Below, piece by piece: positions 1-11,690 of a DNA stretch of 64,000 nt. The notes below the pieces were generated by a model. That model searched no databases. It had not been told where the DNA came from and worked only from the letters and a program-made list of their open reading frames with translations. The translations under genes were made by a program, and so were the position numbers. Source of the DNA: Sabethes cyaneus (Eukaryota; Arthropoda; Insecta; Diptera; Culicidae); NCBI RefSeq assembly GCF_943734655.1, contig NC_071354.1, positions 31,648,847-31,712,846 on the forward strand, given 5' to 3'. Within the stretch, counting starts at the first letter, position 1, and each line of letters opens with the position of its first letter.

Positions 1-210
1 TTGCCTTGCGTTTGCTGCTTTGTTCCATCGATTTGTGTTTTCGCCTTCCGTACGTGGTTTCTTTTGTATTCTTTTTTGCCTGATCACTTCGTTTTTGGCT
101 CAAGTTAAGTATAATGCGACATAATCTTTTCTGTTTCCTTGATAAACAAAATTTTTTCCCTACCCAATCATTTCAAAACATTGAACTTATTTTGAGCAAC
201 ATCAAAAATC

Positions 211-432
211 TCATAAAGTCAACGGATTCCGGGGCTTTCTCTTCTCACCATCATCACCAGAGTATGGAAACACAACGAACGGCATCATGACGTTGCGATC
301 GATCGTCTTCTTCTTAGTCTCGGGAGGATCCGCTGGGTACCGTGGAGGGTAGCGTGGTACGACGATATGTGGAACCGCGTTCCGTTGCACGCGATCGAAA
401 ACCGTATTGTTGTTGTTATAGGAATAAGACAT
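211..432 (-). CDS. Possible small protein or first coding exon, unknown function
   Basis: A 73-codon reading frame beginning MSYSYNNNNTVFDRVQ and ending in a TGA stop. It is Asn/Tyr-rich at the start, Pro/Arg-rich in the middle (VVPRYPPRYPADPPE) and charged at the end. The frame stays open upstream of this ATG, but that upstream part is GC-rich, Arg-rich and looks like 5' leader, so the ATG at 432 is the preferred start. No signal peptide, membrane segment or known motif is visible. The composition looks more protein-like than the chance frames nearby, but no splice sites or homologue were recognised. It could also be part of a larger spliced gene leaving the window to the left. Confidence 0.3.
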   Translation of the reverse strand: MSYSYNNNNTVFDRVQRNAVPHIVVPRYPPRYPADPPETKKKTIDRNVMMPFVVFPYSGDDGEKRKPRNPLTL

Positions 433-815
433 GTTCAGAAAATTATTCGATCGTGCCCGTAAATGCAGCCCCGTTTTCTCCAACCTCCAACAGCAGCCCC
501 CGCCCCGCTTCCTTGCGATGCGGGGTGTGCGCGGTGAAGCTCGCAGATTTGTTCTCGCGGTCGCGATCAATCGTCAACTTTGCTTCGCTACTTGTATGCA
601 TACTAACGAGCCCTGATTCCGGAGACGAGCTTCTTCTTCAGTGTTTTTTCTCTCTGTTGTGCCCTCGATCGGGGGGAAATATGGGATTGGTGTGTACAAA
701 CTGGTATGGAACCATTTTGATTTTGCTGCGACGACGCCAACACTGTGTAAGTTAATTTGAAGTAAGCTGAGTAAAAGTTGTTTAAATTTACGCAACAATA
801 TTTTTTAAGAAAACG

Positions 816-824
816 AAAAAAAAA
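816..824 (-). terminator. RNA polymerase III terminator of tRNA-Pro
   Basis: A run of nine T on the minus strand lies five bases after the 3' end of the tRNA-Pro gene. Such T runs are the standard Pol III termination signal. Confidence 0.8.
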
Positions 825-829
825 GTTTG

Positions 830-901
830 GGGCTCAACCGGGATTTGAACCCGGGACCTCTCGCACCCAAAGCGAGAATCATACCCCTAGACCATTGAGC
901 C
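830..901 (-). tRNA. tRNA-Pro (anticodon TGG)
   Basis: A 72-base cloverleaf. The 7-bp acceptor stem pairs GGCTCAA (895-901) with TTGAGCC (831-837), with discriminator C. The anticodon stem CTCGC/GCGAG closes the loop TTTGGGT, which gives anticodon TGG. The T arm is CCGGG-TTCAAAT-CCCGG. The internal promoter is intact: A box TGGTCTAGGGG and B box GGTTCAAATCC. No intron and no encoded CCA, as expected for a eukaryotic gene. It is followed by a T9 terminator. Every stem is intact, so this is likely functional rather than a SINE-derived copy. Confidence 0.95.
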
Positions 902-999
902 GCTCGATAGACAACGTCCGACGAGAGTCAGTTTTCTTTTCGATTTCAATTTCGGTGTTTATTTCGGTGCTGCCGAAATGAACGGGGGGCGCATTGGAA

Positions 1000-2095
1000 G
1001 TATTAAATCAGTGGAGCGAATGAACTTGTTTTTGAACAACGAGTTTGACCGTTTGCCAGTGTAAAATAGTGTGTGCTGCTATTAGTAATTGCTCTGGCTG
1101 AATAGAAGAAATTTATATTCATGAAAGCAGTTTGTGTTAATTACTTTTATATTTAATTTCTTGCTTTTTTATAAAATTGCTTTATTTTTTCCTATGACTT
1201 CAACTATTAATAGTGGAGGTCATTGGACAATTACTCAGAGAACGTATCCGCTTTTTTTTCGCATTTGTCCATATCTTTTGTTTCAAAATTAATTTGCCAA
1301 TCTATTTGCATCACAGAAGAACTCTAAATATGAACTAATCGCTGGAAAGTTACGACCAAATTGCGTTAAATACAGTAAAGGCTTTTCTAGAAGAGAAATT
1401 CTATCAAGATCGGTCAATGTTGTAAAGCATGGGCTACCGCTTAACTTCTAAAAGTTCAAAAGTTCTAAAAACTTCAAGATAGCGACGTGAAAAAAATTAT
1501 TTCTATTACAAACAATGCAATCTAAAAGCGACAAATTAAAAACATGGTAAAACAAAACTGAGATTAAAAGGAGAAGACAAACAATTAAACATAATACAAC
1601 AAGATCAGAGTTATGTCCCAGTAAACAATTTGGTTTGTATATTTCGGTTGCAACTGAGAGATACGAAATCATATCCGCACGAAAAAGTTATATTTCACAC
1701 CACATAAGAACATATAAGTACAAACGTGGAGGCAATATACGTGCAAAAATTCTATCTTGCATTCTATACTACACTTTTTGGAACACGCAACTTAATAATC
1801 CTCAATATACGATTAAGATATAACTAAATGTTACAATCATCTATACTGCTTTACAATTCACAATACTTGAACAGACAACACAATCCTTTATTTTCTAGTG
1901 TTGCGATGAATGAAAGTTTAGTACCGGGTACTGGAAAAATAAATACTTGCTGGTAACTAAACTTTATGGGTATGGAAGAAAATTGTTTCGTATTCAGGAG
2001 TAAAGTTTAAAACCAAACCAAAGGGGCATACATGGGGAAAATTGCTTCATTTTCTTTGATAGTTTGATAGGATTGGGATTTTCATTAAGACTGCG
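1000..2095. other. AT-rich sequence without recognised features
   Basis: No convincing coding frame, RNA gene or terminal-repeat element was seen. Short open frames here are AT-biased and lack protein-like composition. Confidence 0.5.
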
Positions 2096-2099
2096 ATTG

Positions 2100-4056
2100 T
2101 AATAGAAATTGGGTTTGAACTTGAGGATGGGCTTGGGAACTTGGATTAAAACGTGGATGCGAACTCGACGTTTGAATGGGATTCAATTTGAGACCCAAAA
2201 TAAGAATTGAATTTGACCAATAAGGTGAAGTTAAACTTGGACTACGACTTAACCGTGGACTTGGATTTGGAACTCAACTTCGGTTTCGATACCGACTTCG
2301 ATTTGTTGGGACTCGGATTATACCTTAACTGGACTTCAATTTAGACTTCGATCTGTATCTCGACTTAGACCTCGTTTTGAATTTCATCTAGGATCTCAAT
2401 TCGGGCCTCGACTTCCAATTTCGATTCGATTTTGCTTCGAATTGGATCTTGGTTTAAACCTCGGCTTGTATTTCGAGTGGACCTCGAATTGAAATTTGGA
2501 TGTAAACCTCTACTTGGACTCAATTTGGACTTAGTTTTGGACTTCGATTCGGATCTCGACTCGGACCTTAATTTGAGTGCTGATTCGGACCTTGATTTGG
2601 GCCTCGAATTGGACTTCGACTGGTCCTCGATTTGATACTTGATTTGGATCTAGATTTGGACTTCCATTTAGAATCTCGAGTCGGAACTCGATTTAGACCT
2701 TAATTTGGACTTCGACTTGGGCGTCGAATTGGACATCGACTGGACCCCAATTTGAAGCTGAATTTGGACTTAGATTTGGGCCTCGTCGTGGACTTCAATC
2801 TGAACCTCGATTGTCTTCGGCTTGGAACTCAATTGCACCTAGACTTGGACCCCTATTTTAACCTTAATTTAAATTTCGATTTAAGCCTTGATCGGGCAAC
2901 AAATATTCGATTTGGGTCTAGGCTTGAACCTCGATTGAGACCCTAATTTGGACCTCGACTATTGGACCCTATTTTGGACCTTAATTTATACTTCAACTTG
3001 AACCTCAACTTGACTTCGATTTTTATCTCAACTTGCACCGTAATTGACTTGGACCTCAATCTGACATTCGATTCGATTATTGGCAGAGACGTCGACTTTG
3101 ACCTCAACTTACACCACGGATTAGACCCTAATTTGTACCTGAATTTATACCTCGATTTGAGCTTCAACGAGGTTCAAGACTTGTATCATAACTGAGACCT
3201 TAATTTGTACCTCAATCTGAACTTCGACTTAGGATTCGACTTGGACCTCGAGTGAGACCTTAATATGGACCTCGATTTGATTTTCGTTTTGATCAGTCCT
3301 CAATAGATTCGGTTCTTGGCTTGGGCCTCGACTTGGACCTTAATTTGGATCTCAATTTGAAATTCGATTTAGGCCTCAACTTCGATTCGCCTCAACTTCG
3401 AGGATATCGGCCTAGACTTGGGCCTCGAATGGGACTTTGACTTGGGCCTCGATTTGCACTTCAGCTTGAATCTAGGCTACCACTTTGACTAGTCTTCGAT
3501 TTGGGCTTCGATTTAAATATCGAGATGAATCTCCACTGAGACCTCGATTTGGACTTGAATTTGAACCTTAACTTGAACCTCAACGTGTACCTCAATCTGA
3601 ACTTGAATTCGATCCTCGGCTAGGACTTCAACTTGGACCCAACGGACTCAACTCGAACTTCGACTTAGGCCTCGACTAGGACCTCAACTTGTACCTCGAT
3701 TTGGTCGTCGGCTTTAACTTCGACTAGTATTTCGTCTAAACCTCCACGGAGTCCTTCATTTGCCCCGCCATATGGACCTCGATTTGGAACTCAATTTAAA
3801 CCTCAATTCGCGCCTCAATTTGGCTCTAGATTTACACTTCGATTAGAGTTCACCTTGAACCTCGATTTCATTTTCAACTTGAATCTCGCTTTGGGCCTCC
3901 GCTTGTATCTCGACCTAAACCCTAATTTGGACCTCAATACGGAACTTGAATTGAACTTCGATTTAGGCACCTCAATTTGTACCTCAACTGGACATCAAAC
4001 ATCCAATTGGACTAGGACTTGACTCTTGACCTCGATTTGGGCCTCAACATGGACTT
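2100..4056 (+). repeat. 12-bp degenerate tandem repeat, block 1
   Basis: Long degenerate array of a unit close to TTGGACCTCGAT, with common variants TTGGACCTCAAT and TTGAACCTCGAC. Because 12 is a multiple of 3 and the unit lacks stops, it opens frames of alternating Leu and Asp that look like proteins but follow the repeat. Units are heavily diverged, which argues for an old array. The same unit recurs in blocks 4.36-5.95 and 7.09-8.28 kb and, inverted, at 22.45-26.87 kb. Confidence 0.85.
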
Positions 4057-4355
4057 AGTTGCCCAGCTAGCATTTTCATATGTATAAAAAAGGTAAAAAT
4101 CAGCATTACGTAGAGATATACATGCTAAATAAATCGTATTTCATGCGCAAAATTGGCATATCCGTACTATTTTGGAGGCGATATATGTGATTACGAAAAA
4201 TTTTGAGCGTTACGACTATATAAGTATTTATATACGATAATATCCGATTAAGCGCGAGTTGCTCCATACTACTCTACGATTTTGTGCTATGTCAGTCATT
4301 ATCATTATATACGACAGAAAATCAACTTGATCCCACTTTATCCAGCTTTAGTTAC
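4057..4355. repeat. Spacer A inside the 12-bp satellite
   Basis: About 300 bases of non-satellite sequence whose parts recur in order at 5948-7050: AAATAAATCGTATTT, then TTTTGGAGGCGATATA, then TATCCGATTAAGCGCGA, then TCAGTTATTATCATTAT-like text. Together with its partner it suggests a higher-order unit of satellite plus spacer. No gene seen. Confidence 0.65.
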
Positions 4356-5945
4356 GATCCACTTCCACTTGAACCTCCACTTGAACCTCAATCTAAACTT
4401 CGGCTTGCTTCTTGGCTTGGACCCCTATTTGGACTTTGATTTGGATCTCAAACTGAACTTCGATTCAGTTCTCGGCTTGGACGTCAACTCGGACGTCAAC
4501 TTGTACCTCGACTGAACTTCAATTTGAACCTCGACTTGGTTTGGACCACGACTTGTACATCGAATTGACCTCGTCTTAGACCTCAATTTGGATCTCGGAT
4601 TGGACCTCGACTTGAACCCCAATTTGGATCTCAATATGTACCTCGGTTTGAGCCTCGATTTGAATCTCGAGTGGACATCGATTGAGACCTTAATTTGAAC
4701 CTCGATTTGGACTACGATTTGGATCTCGACTTGAATATTGACTCGGACTTCGATATGGGCCTCGACGTGGACCTCGAATTGGACTTCGACGTGGGACTCG
4801 ATTTGCACCTCAACTTGGATCCCGACCTTCACTTCGACTGGTCCTTGATTCGGACATTTATACCTCAATTTAGTCCTTGACTTGGAGTTCAATTTAGATA
4901 TCGAGTTGAATCTCGACTTGGGGTTCAAATTGGACGTCGGCTTGCCCTGGACATCGATTTTGACCTGAATCTGGATTTGGATGTGGGTTTCGACTTGGAC
5001 CTCAATCTAAACTTCTAAACTTCAATTCGGTCCTTTTCTTGGTTATCGACCAAACCTCGACATGGACCTTAATTTGGAACTCAATTTGAACTTTGATTTA
5101 GGGCTCGATTTGTACCTCAACTGGACATTAATCTGGGCCTCAGCTTGAACCTCGAGTTATACCTTGGTTGTGCCTCGACTTAGACCTCAATTTGGACCTT
5201 GAATTGGGCATCGGGTTGGACCTCGACTTGGATCCTAATTTGGACCGCAACTTGTAGCACGATTTAAGACCTCGACTGAGACCTTAATTTGGACCTCGTT
5301 CTGGTTCTCTATTTGAACCTAGTTTTACACTTGATTAGATCTTGACTTGGAGCTTGACTTGGAGCTTGATTCGGACCTCGATATCGGCCTGAACTTGAAC
5401 CTCAATTTGCACCTCAACTTGGATCCCGGTTTCTACTTCGGCTGGTCCTCGATTTGGTCCTTTATACCTCAATTTGGTCCTTGATTTGGAGCCAAGATTT
5501 AGACTTCGGTTTAGATATCGAGGTGAATCTCGACTTGAATCTCGATTTGAACCTCGAAATGGAATTAGATTTGAACCTCGACATAAACCTCTATCTGAAC
5601 TTCAATTCGATCCTCGGCTATGACTTCAACTTGGAACTCTTGGACTCAAATCGAACTTTGACTTAGGCCTCGAACTTGAACATTGACTTGTACCTGGATT
5701 GAACCTCGATTAGAGCACCGGCCTCGACTCGACTTTTGTCTCGACTGGACTTCGACTGAGTCCTTCATTTGGAGCAGGATTTGGTTCTCGATTTAAACCA
5801 CGACTTGAAATTCGATTTGAATCTCGTTATGGGTCTCGACTTGTACCTTGATTGAACCTCGACTTGAATCCTAATTTGGACCTCGATATGGGCTTTAGGC
5901 ATCGATTTGAGCCCCGACTTGTAGCTCGACTGGACATCCAGTTAG
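4356..5945 (+). repeat. 12-bp degenerate tandem repeat, block 2
   Basis: Same unit and orientation as block 1. Open frames in both directions here are LDLDLN-type on the plus strand and EVQIEVQ-type on the minus strand. They are products of the repeat, not genes. Confidence 0.85.
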
Positions 5946-6029
5946 TATGTTTATATGTTTGATGGATTACGTACAAATATGCATGCAAATAAATCGTATT
6001 TGATGCGCAAAACTGGCAAATCCGTATTA

Positions 6030-6686
6030 CACTGAAGTCGCTTTTTACGCGGTTTTTTCACGCGACTATTTTTACGTGAATTTCGGAATTTACGCGGTTT
6101 TTTTACGCGAATTTCGAAATATACGCGGTTTTTTTACGCGAAATTCGGAATTAGCACGGTTTTTTACGCGAATTTCGGAATGTACGCGGTTTTTTACACG
6201 AATTTCGGAATTTACGCAGTTTTTTTAAGCGATTTTCGGAATTTACGCGGTTTTTTTACGCGATTTTTGGAATTTACGCGGATGTGCTCAAAACGTCTAT
6301 TTTTCGCGTAGTGTTGAAATCCACAAAGTTTTTTTTACGCGAAATTTTGGTTTTTTTGACGCGAATTTTGGAATTTACGCGTTTTTTTTACTGCGAATTT
6401 CGGAATTTACGCGGTTTTTTAAGCGATTTTCGGAATTTACGCGGATGTGCTCAAAACGTCTATTTTTTCGCGTAGTGTTGAAGTCCACAAAGTTTTTTTT
6501 ACGCTAAATTTTGGTTTTTTTTACGCGAATTTTGGAATTTATGCGGTTTTTTTTGCGCGAATTTCGGAATTAATGCAGTTTGTTACGTGAATTTCGGAAT
6601 GTACGCGGTTTTTTACGGGTTTTTCGGAATTTACGCGGTTTTGATTTACGCGGGACGTATCCTTCGCGTAAAAAGCGACTTGATTG
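6030..6686. mobile_element. pogo/Tc1-mariner-like MITE with an internal tandem array
   Basis: Ends are CACTGAAGTCGCTTTTTACG and the inverse of CAATCAAGTCGCTTTTTACG, flanked by TA on both sides (6028-6029 and 6687-6688). The empty site is visible in spacer A. The interior is an imperfect array of about 30 bp built from TTTACGCGG and GCGAATTTCGGAA modules, with one longer segment duplicated near 6280 and 6440. There is no transposase frame. A TA duplication with CANT-type ends suggests the pogo/Tigger group; that is inference. Array expansion inside a MITE is unusual. Confidence 0.7.
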
Positions 6687-6770
6687 TATTTTGGAGGCGA
6701 TATACGTGATGTGGAGTAATTATGCTCATTTCATCTATGTAGGTATTTATATAGGATTATATCCGACTAA

Positions 6771-6918
6771 CCCAGGTACGATGCTGGTCTAACAAGTCAG
6801 TCGTCGTATGTTCGAATCTCGGCTAGGCTGTGCTGCCAGATAGAGTCAGTAGAATTATTGCACTAGCCCCGTAATTGTCCTGTACTCTAATAGCCGGCTG
6901 CGAAAAGGCTTTGCTTTT
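6771..6918 (+). mobile_element. tRNA-derived SINE (148 bp)
   Basis: The tRNA-like head has an A-box-like region at the start and a B box GTTCGAATC at 6810-6818. A tRNA-unrelated body follows, and the element ends in GGCTTTGCTTTT. It is flanked by a 13-base target duplication with one mismatch, TATATCCGAC/TTAA, at 6758-6770 and 6919-6931. Spacer A shows the unoccupied site. Related copies lie at 8.4-13.8, 23.8, 24.2, 26.4, 32.6 and 39.1 kb. The family name is not assigned from memory. Confidence 0.85.
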
Positions 6919-7089
6919 TATATCCGATTAAGCGCGACTCGCTCCGCATTGCCATACAAGTCTGTGCTGGAAATCGTAAGTGTGTCAGTTATTATCATTA
7001 TCTAGGATTGAAAAACAACTTGGGCGCAGTTTCTTTAGCTTTAGCTTACGATCCCGAATTTGTTAAGATATTTACGATAATTTTTGTTC

Positions 7090-8275
7090 GTTGAAGTACG
7101 ATTACGGTATCAACTTTAACATCGATTTGGACCTCGGCTTGGACCTCGACTTATACTACGACTGGATCTCGGCTTGGGCCTCCATTTGGATCTCGGATTG
7201 GGTTTCGGCATGGACCTCAATTTGTACCCAGCATTGTATCGTGTGGTCTAATTTTCCCGCCCATAAGACGAGGGCGTAAAATGAAGAAAAGAAAAAGTAA
7301 TGCAAAATCTGTATCCCGCTGTGTGCCGCTAGTCCTTACGGGTAGCTGGTCGAGGCAAACAACTCGTGAGCGGGCTATGCAGAAAGATGCTACGAGGTTG
7401 TGCATTCGCGAGTATGTAGGGAACAGAATGCTAGACACATGGCAACGGTGACTGTTTGTCGTACGCTTGCGTCTGTGGTGTAAGCGTTCGATGCTATGCT
7501 TCTCATACTTGCTCTTGTGAGAATATGCATAATTTGCTTCTCGCTCGATTTGCACAATTGTTTGTAGCTCCATTTAAACATCGACTTGAATCTCCACTAC
7601 TATCTCGATTTAAACTCGAGTTGGACCCCACTTCGGATATCAATTTTTCCTTCGATTTGAGCCTCGACTTGGACGTGGACCTTTTTGACTTGAACCTATA
7701 CTGGACCTACATTTGTATTTCGATTCGATTTCGAATTAGATCTCAATTAGGACATCGGATTGGGCCTCGGCGTGGACCTCAACTTGGATCCCAATTTGGA
7801 CATCAATTTGTATTTCGATCGACTTGGACCTCGACTAAGACCTTACTTTGGACCATGATTTGGGCCTCGACTTGGACCAAAATTTGAAGCTCGATTTGGG
7901 CCTCAACTTGGACCTCGCGGAGTCTCGATTTGGACCTCAATTTGCATCTTGATTTGAACTTCGATTGGATTTTGACTTGGACCTTGATTTGTCTCTCGAC
8001 TTGGGCCTCGCCTTGGAACCCACACCCTTATTTGTACCTCCATTTGAACCTCGGCTTGAGCCTCTATTGGATCTAGATATGGATCTGAATTCAAACCTCG
8101 ATTTGCTCCTGGACTTAAACCCAGATTTGAGCTTTGTTTGGATTTCGGCTTAACTCTCGACTTGGATCTGGATTTGAGCCTCGACTGGATCCTGACTTGG
8201 TCCCTAACTTGGACCTCGGCCTGAAGGACTCGGACATGGACGTGGATTTGATGGAGAATTTATTTATAGATTTAT
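7090..8275 (+). repeat. 12-bp degenerate tandem repeat, block 3
   Basis: The same TTGGACCTCGAT-type unit occupies 7090-7235 and 7570-8260. The 335 bases between hold non-repeat sequence with no recognised feature. The last 39 bases (8237-8275) match the reverse complement of 22447-22485 almost perfectly and mark the inner edge of a giant inverted repeat. Confidence 0.8.
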
Positions 8276-8416
8276 TCATGGATTTAAAAAATAAAAACTG
8301 ATTTTTTATTCCTTTAGGCCGCAACGTTTTACTATTTTGATTGTAAATTTGATTGTGAATTTGCTTGCTCGTCACAAAGTGGACAGAGTAAGTAAAAATC
8401 GGTTCAATGAGAACGC

Positions 8417-8447
8417 CACTCCCAGTTGGCCTCGAGGTAAGACGCTG
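8417..8447 (+). mobile_element. SINE, 5' fragment (split by Transib-like insertion)
   Basis: Carries the head of the same SINE seen complete at 32598-32813, up to GACGCTG, where the first large foldback element begins. The next piece of the same SINE (11671-11690) and the remainder (13655-13820) continue in order after each insertion. Confidence 0.85.
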
Positions 8448-10300
8448 CACAGTGGTCCAGAAACGAAAGTTAAGTGGAAACTTACTTTTGCGGCTAAGCG
8501 ATTTATAATAGCTCCCCACAATGTTCAGCAAAGTTGTACAACTTTAAAATACAAATAATGTGAAATTAATGATTGAGTTCCAGTTTGGCTTGTAAACACA
8601 TAATCAATAATAACTTTTTATAAGAAAGAGATAGAAGGATAATTTCTTCGACAAAGTTGTAGCTAAAGATTATATAAGTAACTTTGCCAAAGACATAGTA
8701 GGCGTATTTTTAGGCGTTTCTAACTTACAGGGTGTTTTACAACAAGACCTCTCTAAAATCACTTTTTTGCTGATTTCTTCAAATGCAGTGGTTTTATTGC
8801 ATCATAATGTTTTACAAAGTTGGTTATCTTATCAATAGACATATTTTTGTAGAACATTGTATGTTGAAAACTCATACGTATAACGAGTTCTAACGTTTTT
8901 CCTGTGTTTTTTTAGTCTTTTTGGGAATAGAATATCTCAAAAAGGGGCAAACGAAAAAAATCAAACTTGGCAGTTTCTGAAAGCTTGGAGTTTTATCTCA
9001 AGCATATGTGAAAATAAAAAACTGGTTTTTCCTCTAACTCGAGTAATTTCAGTTTAATTATTTCATGTTTGACCATTTTCTACTATGCAGTATTTTCCAA
9101 TATCTTCTTGAAGACGATTAAAGTCAACATGTCAATAGTAAAACAAAAATTTGTCGTACTTTGACACAATTTCTTCTGATTGTCACGTTAAATAGTGTTC
9201 GAACTCCAGATATGACATCAGTTATCTATCAGCACCAGCTGTTTTTGACAAATATCTATCTTTCAATTTTCATTACTTTGCAAATATGCTCAATCTACCA
9301 TCAATAATGTTTTAAAAATAATTTTCAATAAAAAAGCAAAAAAAATATTAGTTATTTCATACGTAATATTGTTAACTGTTATTTAAGTTTTATGTCAATT
9401 TTTAATCGCAGGTAAGTATATCAAAACAGGCAAAGAGGTAAAAGAGAAAAAAACCTATAGATCCTTTTCGAACTTCAACCACCTTATATCAGTATATCGT
9501 TGATTTGGAAAACATAAAGGGTAGTCATTTATTTGAGAGATTCAATAAATGTTTTGTTTTCGAGATATTTTTTTATTGTTAGCAATATAATAATTTATTA
9601 TATTAATAATTGGTTTGCGCTTGGTGGAAGCTCCAGAGTACGTGTACAATACGCACGATTTTGTATTGCAATGACTGGATCGGACGACAGCAGGAGGCGT
9701 TTGAACACATCCTCCAAATTGGCAATCCGGTTAAGTTTTCTGGCGTGAAATTCCCTGAACTTTACAAATACATTTATTTCGCGTTTCCTGTACCTCTTCG
9801 CTTAATAACCCTATGGGTTGTGCCGTGGCCTGAATAATATCTGCGCCGTGTACTAGCATTTTATTGACGGTTGGCGATATAGCTAATATGGAATTGAATG
9901 GGAAATAATCTCCTAAACTACCGAATTACTTTCACGAACATTTTATATACTAATTTAAAATAACAGTAACGGTACCCTCAAATATTTTGACAAAAAACTC
10001 CAGGACTCTTATAGGATTTGCTTGAAAGCGTTCCTCCTTTTTTATTACGATCATAGTCATGTTCCTGTTCCTGAATACGTATAAGACATCAATTTTGAAG
10101 ACTTCTCAGCTTTCTGACACTAAAGTAATTAAAAAATTACTTTAGACTAGAATCAGAAATATCAATATAAAATTTAATTTCATGTGCATATATCCAAGTG
10201 AAGATTTCCATGACTATTTGTAAAATAATGAAAATTGTAAGATAGATATTTATCAAAAACAGCTGGTGCTGAGCTCCATTTGTAGAGAGGACGATACGAC

Positions 10301-10475
10301 CAGCGTTGCCAACCTTCCAGATTTGTCTGGATTTTCCAGACTTTTTGATGCCTAATCAGACAAAAAAAGACGTTTTCCAAACATTGTCTTCCATTGGAGC
10401 AAATGGCAGCCAGACTTTTCCAGACACTTTTATTCTCGTTTTCCAGATTTTCGTGAAAACCGGTTGGTAACGCTG
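10301..10475. mobile_element. hAT-like MITE (175 bp)
   Basis: Ends CAGCGTTGCCAACC and the inverse of CAGCGTTACCAACC, flanked by the perfect 8-bp duplication GATACGAC (10293-10300 and 10476-10483). The CAG start and 8-bp duplication fit hAT. The interior repeats CCAGA-type motifs. A longer relative lies at 26871-27170 with its own 8-bp duplication. It sits inside the right arm of foldback element 1, so it is younger than that element. Confidence 0.85.
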
Positions 10476-10489
10476 GATACGACAGTGAT

Positions 10490-10830
10490 TATTTGAAATT
10501 CAGGATAACTGCTAACCAGAATACAGTAGTTCTGTGGAGACCAAGGCCCTTCACTCTAAACCACCGTCGAACTAACTACGCGCGCAATGAACCAGTCTGC
10601 CGCTGTATGCAGCTAATGAACAATTTTAGAAACATACTAAGCTTGAACATGTCGACTGATACTATTAAGAAAAAAATTTCTGACTATTTCTGAAACATCA
10701 ATTACATGTACACACTGCACACTGCATTTTATATTATTTTGTATTTTGTATTATAATTTATATTTATATGTATGGATTGGATGACGGGCGAAGTCCATAT
10801 ATCTTGACAATAAACAGTTGTAAAAACTAC
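10490..10830 (+). pseudogene. Non-LTR retrotransposon fragment, C-terminal end plus 3' UTR
   Basis: A short frame (10493-10690) contains PFTLNHRRTNYARNEPVCRC, then a segment ending TIKKKISDYF and a stop. This resembles the conserved C-terminus of mosquito Jockey/CR1-type reverse transcriptase proteins (RTNY followed by a short basic tail), as also seen at 42579-42947. An AT-rich trailer with AATAAA-like sequence near 10808 follows. It is truncated at the 5' end and lies inside the Transib-like arm. Confidence 0.5.
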
Positions 10831-11670
10831 CGTTATAAAAACTTATTTGATGAATATTTCAGCAGTGGTTCGAAAACTAGCACAAGGTCGAAAAACTAGA
10901 TCTCTTAACTTATCCGGAGTTCGAAGACTATTTTACGTGACAATCAGAAGAAATTGTGTCATGGTACGACAAATTTTTGTTTTACTATTGACATGTTGAC
11001 TTTAATCGTCTTCAAGAAGATATTGGAAAATACTGCATAGTAGAAAATGGTCAAACATGAAATAATTAAACTGAAATTACTCGACGTAGAGAAAAAACCA
11101 GTTTTTTATTTTCACATATGTTTGAGATAAAACTCCAAGCTTTCAGAAACTGCCAAGTTTGATTTTTTTCGTTTGCCCCTTTTTGAGATATTCCATTCCA
11201 AAAAAGACTAAAAAAACACAGGAAAAACGTTAGAACTCGTTATACGTATGAGTTTTCAACATACAATGTTCTACAAAAATATGTCTTTTGATAAGATAAC
11301 CAACTTTGTAAGACATTATGATGCAATAAAACCATTGCATTTGAAGTAATCAGCGAAAAAGTGATTTTTGAGAGGTCTTTTTATAAAACACCCTGCAAGT
11401 TAGAAACGCCTAAAAATATGCCTACTATGTCTTTGGCAAAGTTACTCATATAATCTTTAGCTACAACTTTGTCGAAGAAATTATCCTTCTATCTCTTTCT
11501 TATAAAAAGTTATTACGTGTTATGTGTTTACAAGCCAAACTGGAACTTAGCTGTTGATTTCGCATTAATTGTCTTTTAGAGTCGTACAACTTTGCTGAAC
11601 ATTGTGGGGAGCTATTTTGAACCACAAAAAACTTTCCACTTAATTTTCGCTGCTGGACCACTGTGCGCTG

Positions 11671-11690
11671 GTCTAATAAGCCAGTCGTCG
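11671..11690 (+). mobile_element. SINE, middle fragment between two foldback insertions
   Basis: Twenty bases continuing the SINE text (GTCTAATAAGCCAGT, then CGTCG) between the two Transib-like elements. The last five bases, CGTCG, are the target duplication of element 2. Confidence 0.85.

Larger units (their letters stand above)
5948..7052. repeat. Spacer B, second copy of the satellite spacer, split by two insertions
   Basis: Collinear with the spacer at 4057-4355 but interrupted by a TIR element (6030-6686, TA duplication) and a SINE (6771-6918, 13-base duplication). Removing both insertions restores the text of spacer A. Spacer A therefore serves as the empty-site control for both insertions. 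Confidence 0.7.
8448..11665. mobile_element. Transib-like foldback element 1 (3.2 kb) inserted in a SINE
   Basis: Terminal inverted repeats start CACAGTGGTCCAG. The long arms (about 8448-9287 and 10205-11665, the right one interrupted) pair over most of their length. It is flanked by CGCTG at 8443-8447 and 11666-11670, and the intact SINE at 32.6 kb shows a single CGCTG, so this is a 5-bp duplication. A CAC start with a CACAGTG heptamer and a GC-rich 5-bp duplication are hallmarks of the Transib superfamily. No transposase was recognised. The right arm holds a later hAT MITE (10301-10475) and a non-LTR fragment (about 10490-10830). Assignment is inferred from the ends and from its sibling at 11691. 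Confidence 0.75.

Noticed and set aside
2432..5666. Leu/Asp-rich and Glu/Val/Gln-rich open frames such as those at 2432-3195 and 4282-5666
   Set aside because: They follow the 12-bp tandem repeat exactly, occur on both strands, and lack start context or conserved motifs.
6801..6820. tRNA-like B box at this and other SINE copies as independent tRNA genes
   Set aside because: No cloverleaf; all copies share the same unrelated 3' body and target duplications, so they are SINEs.
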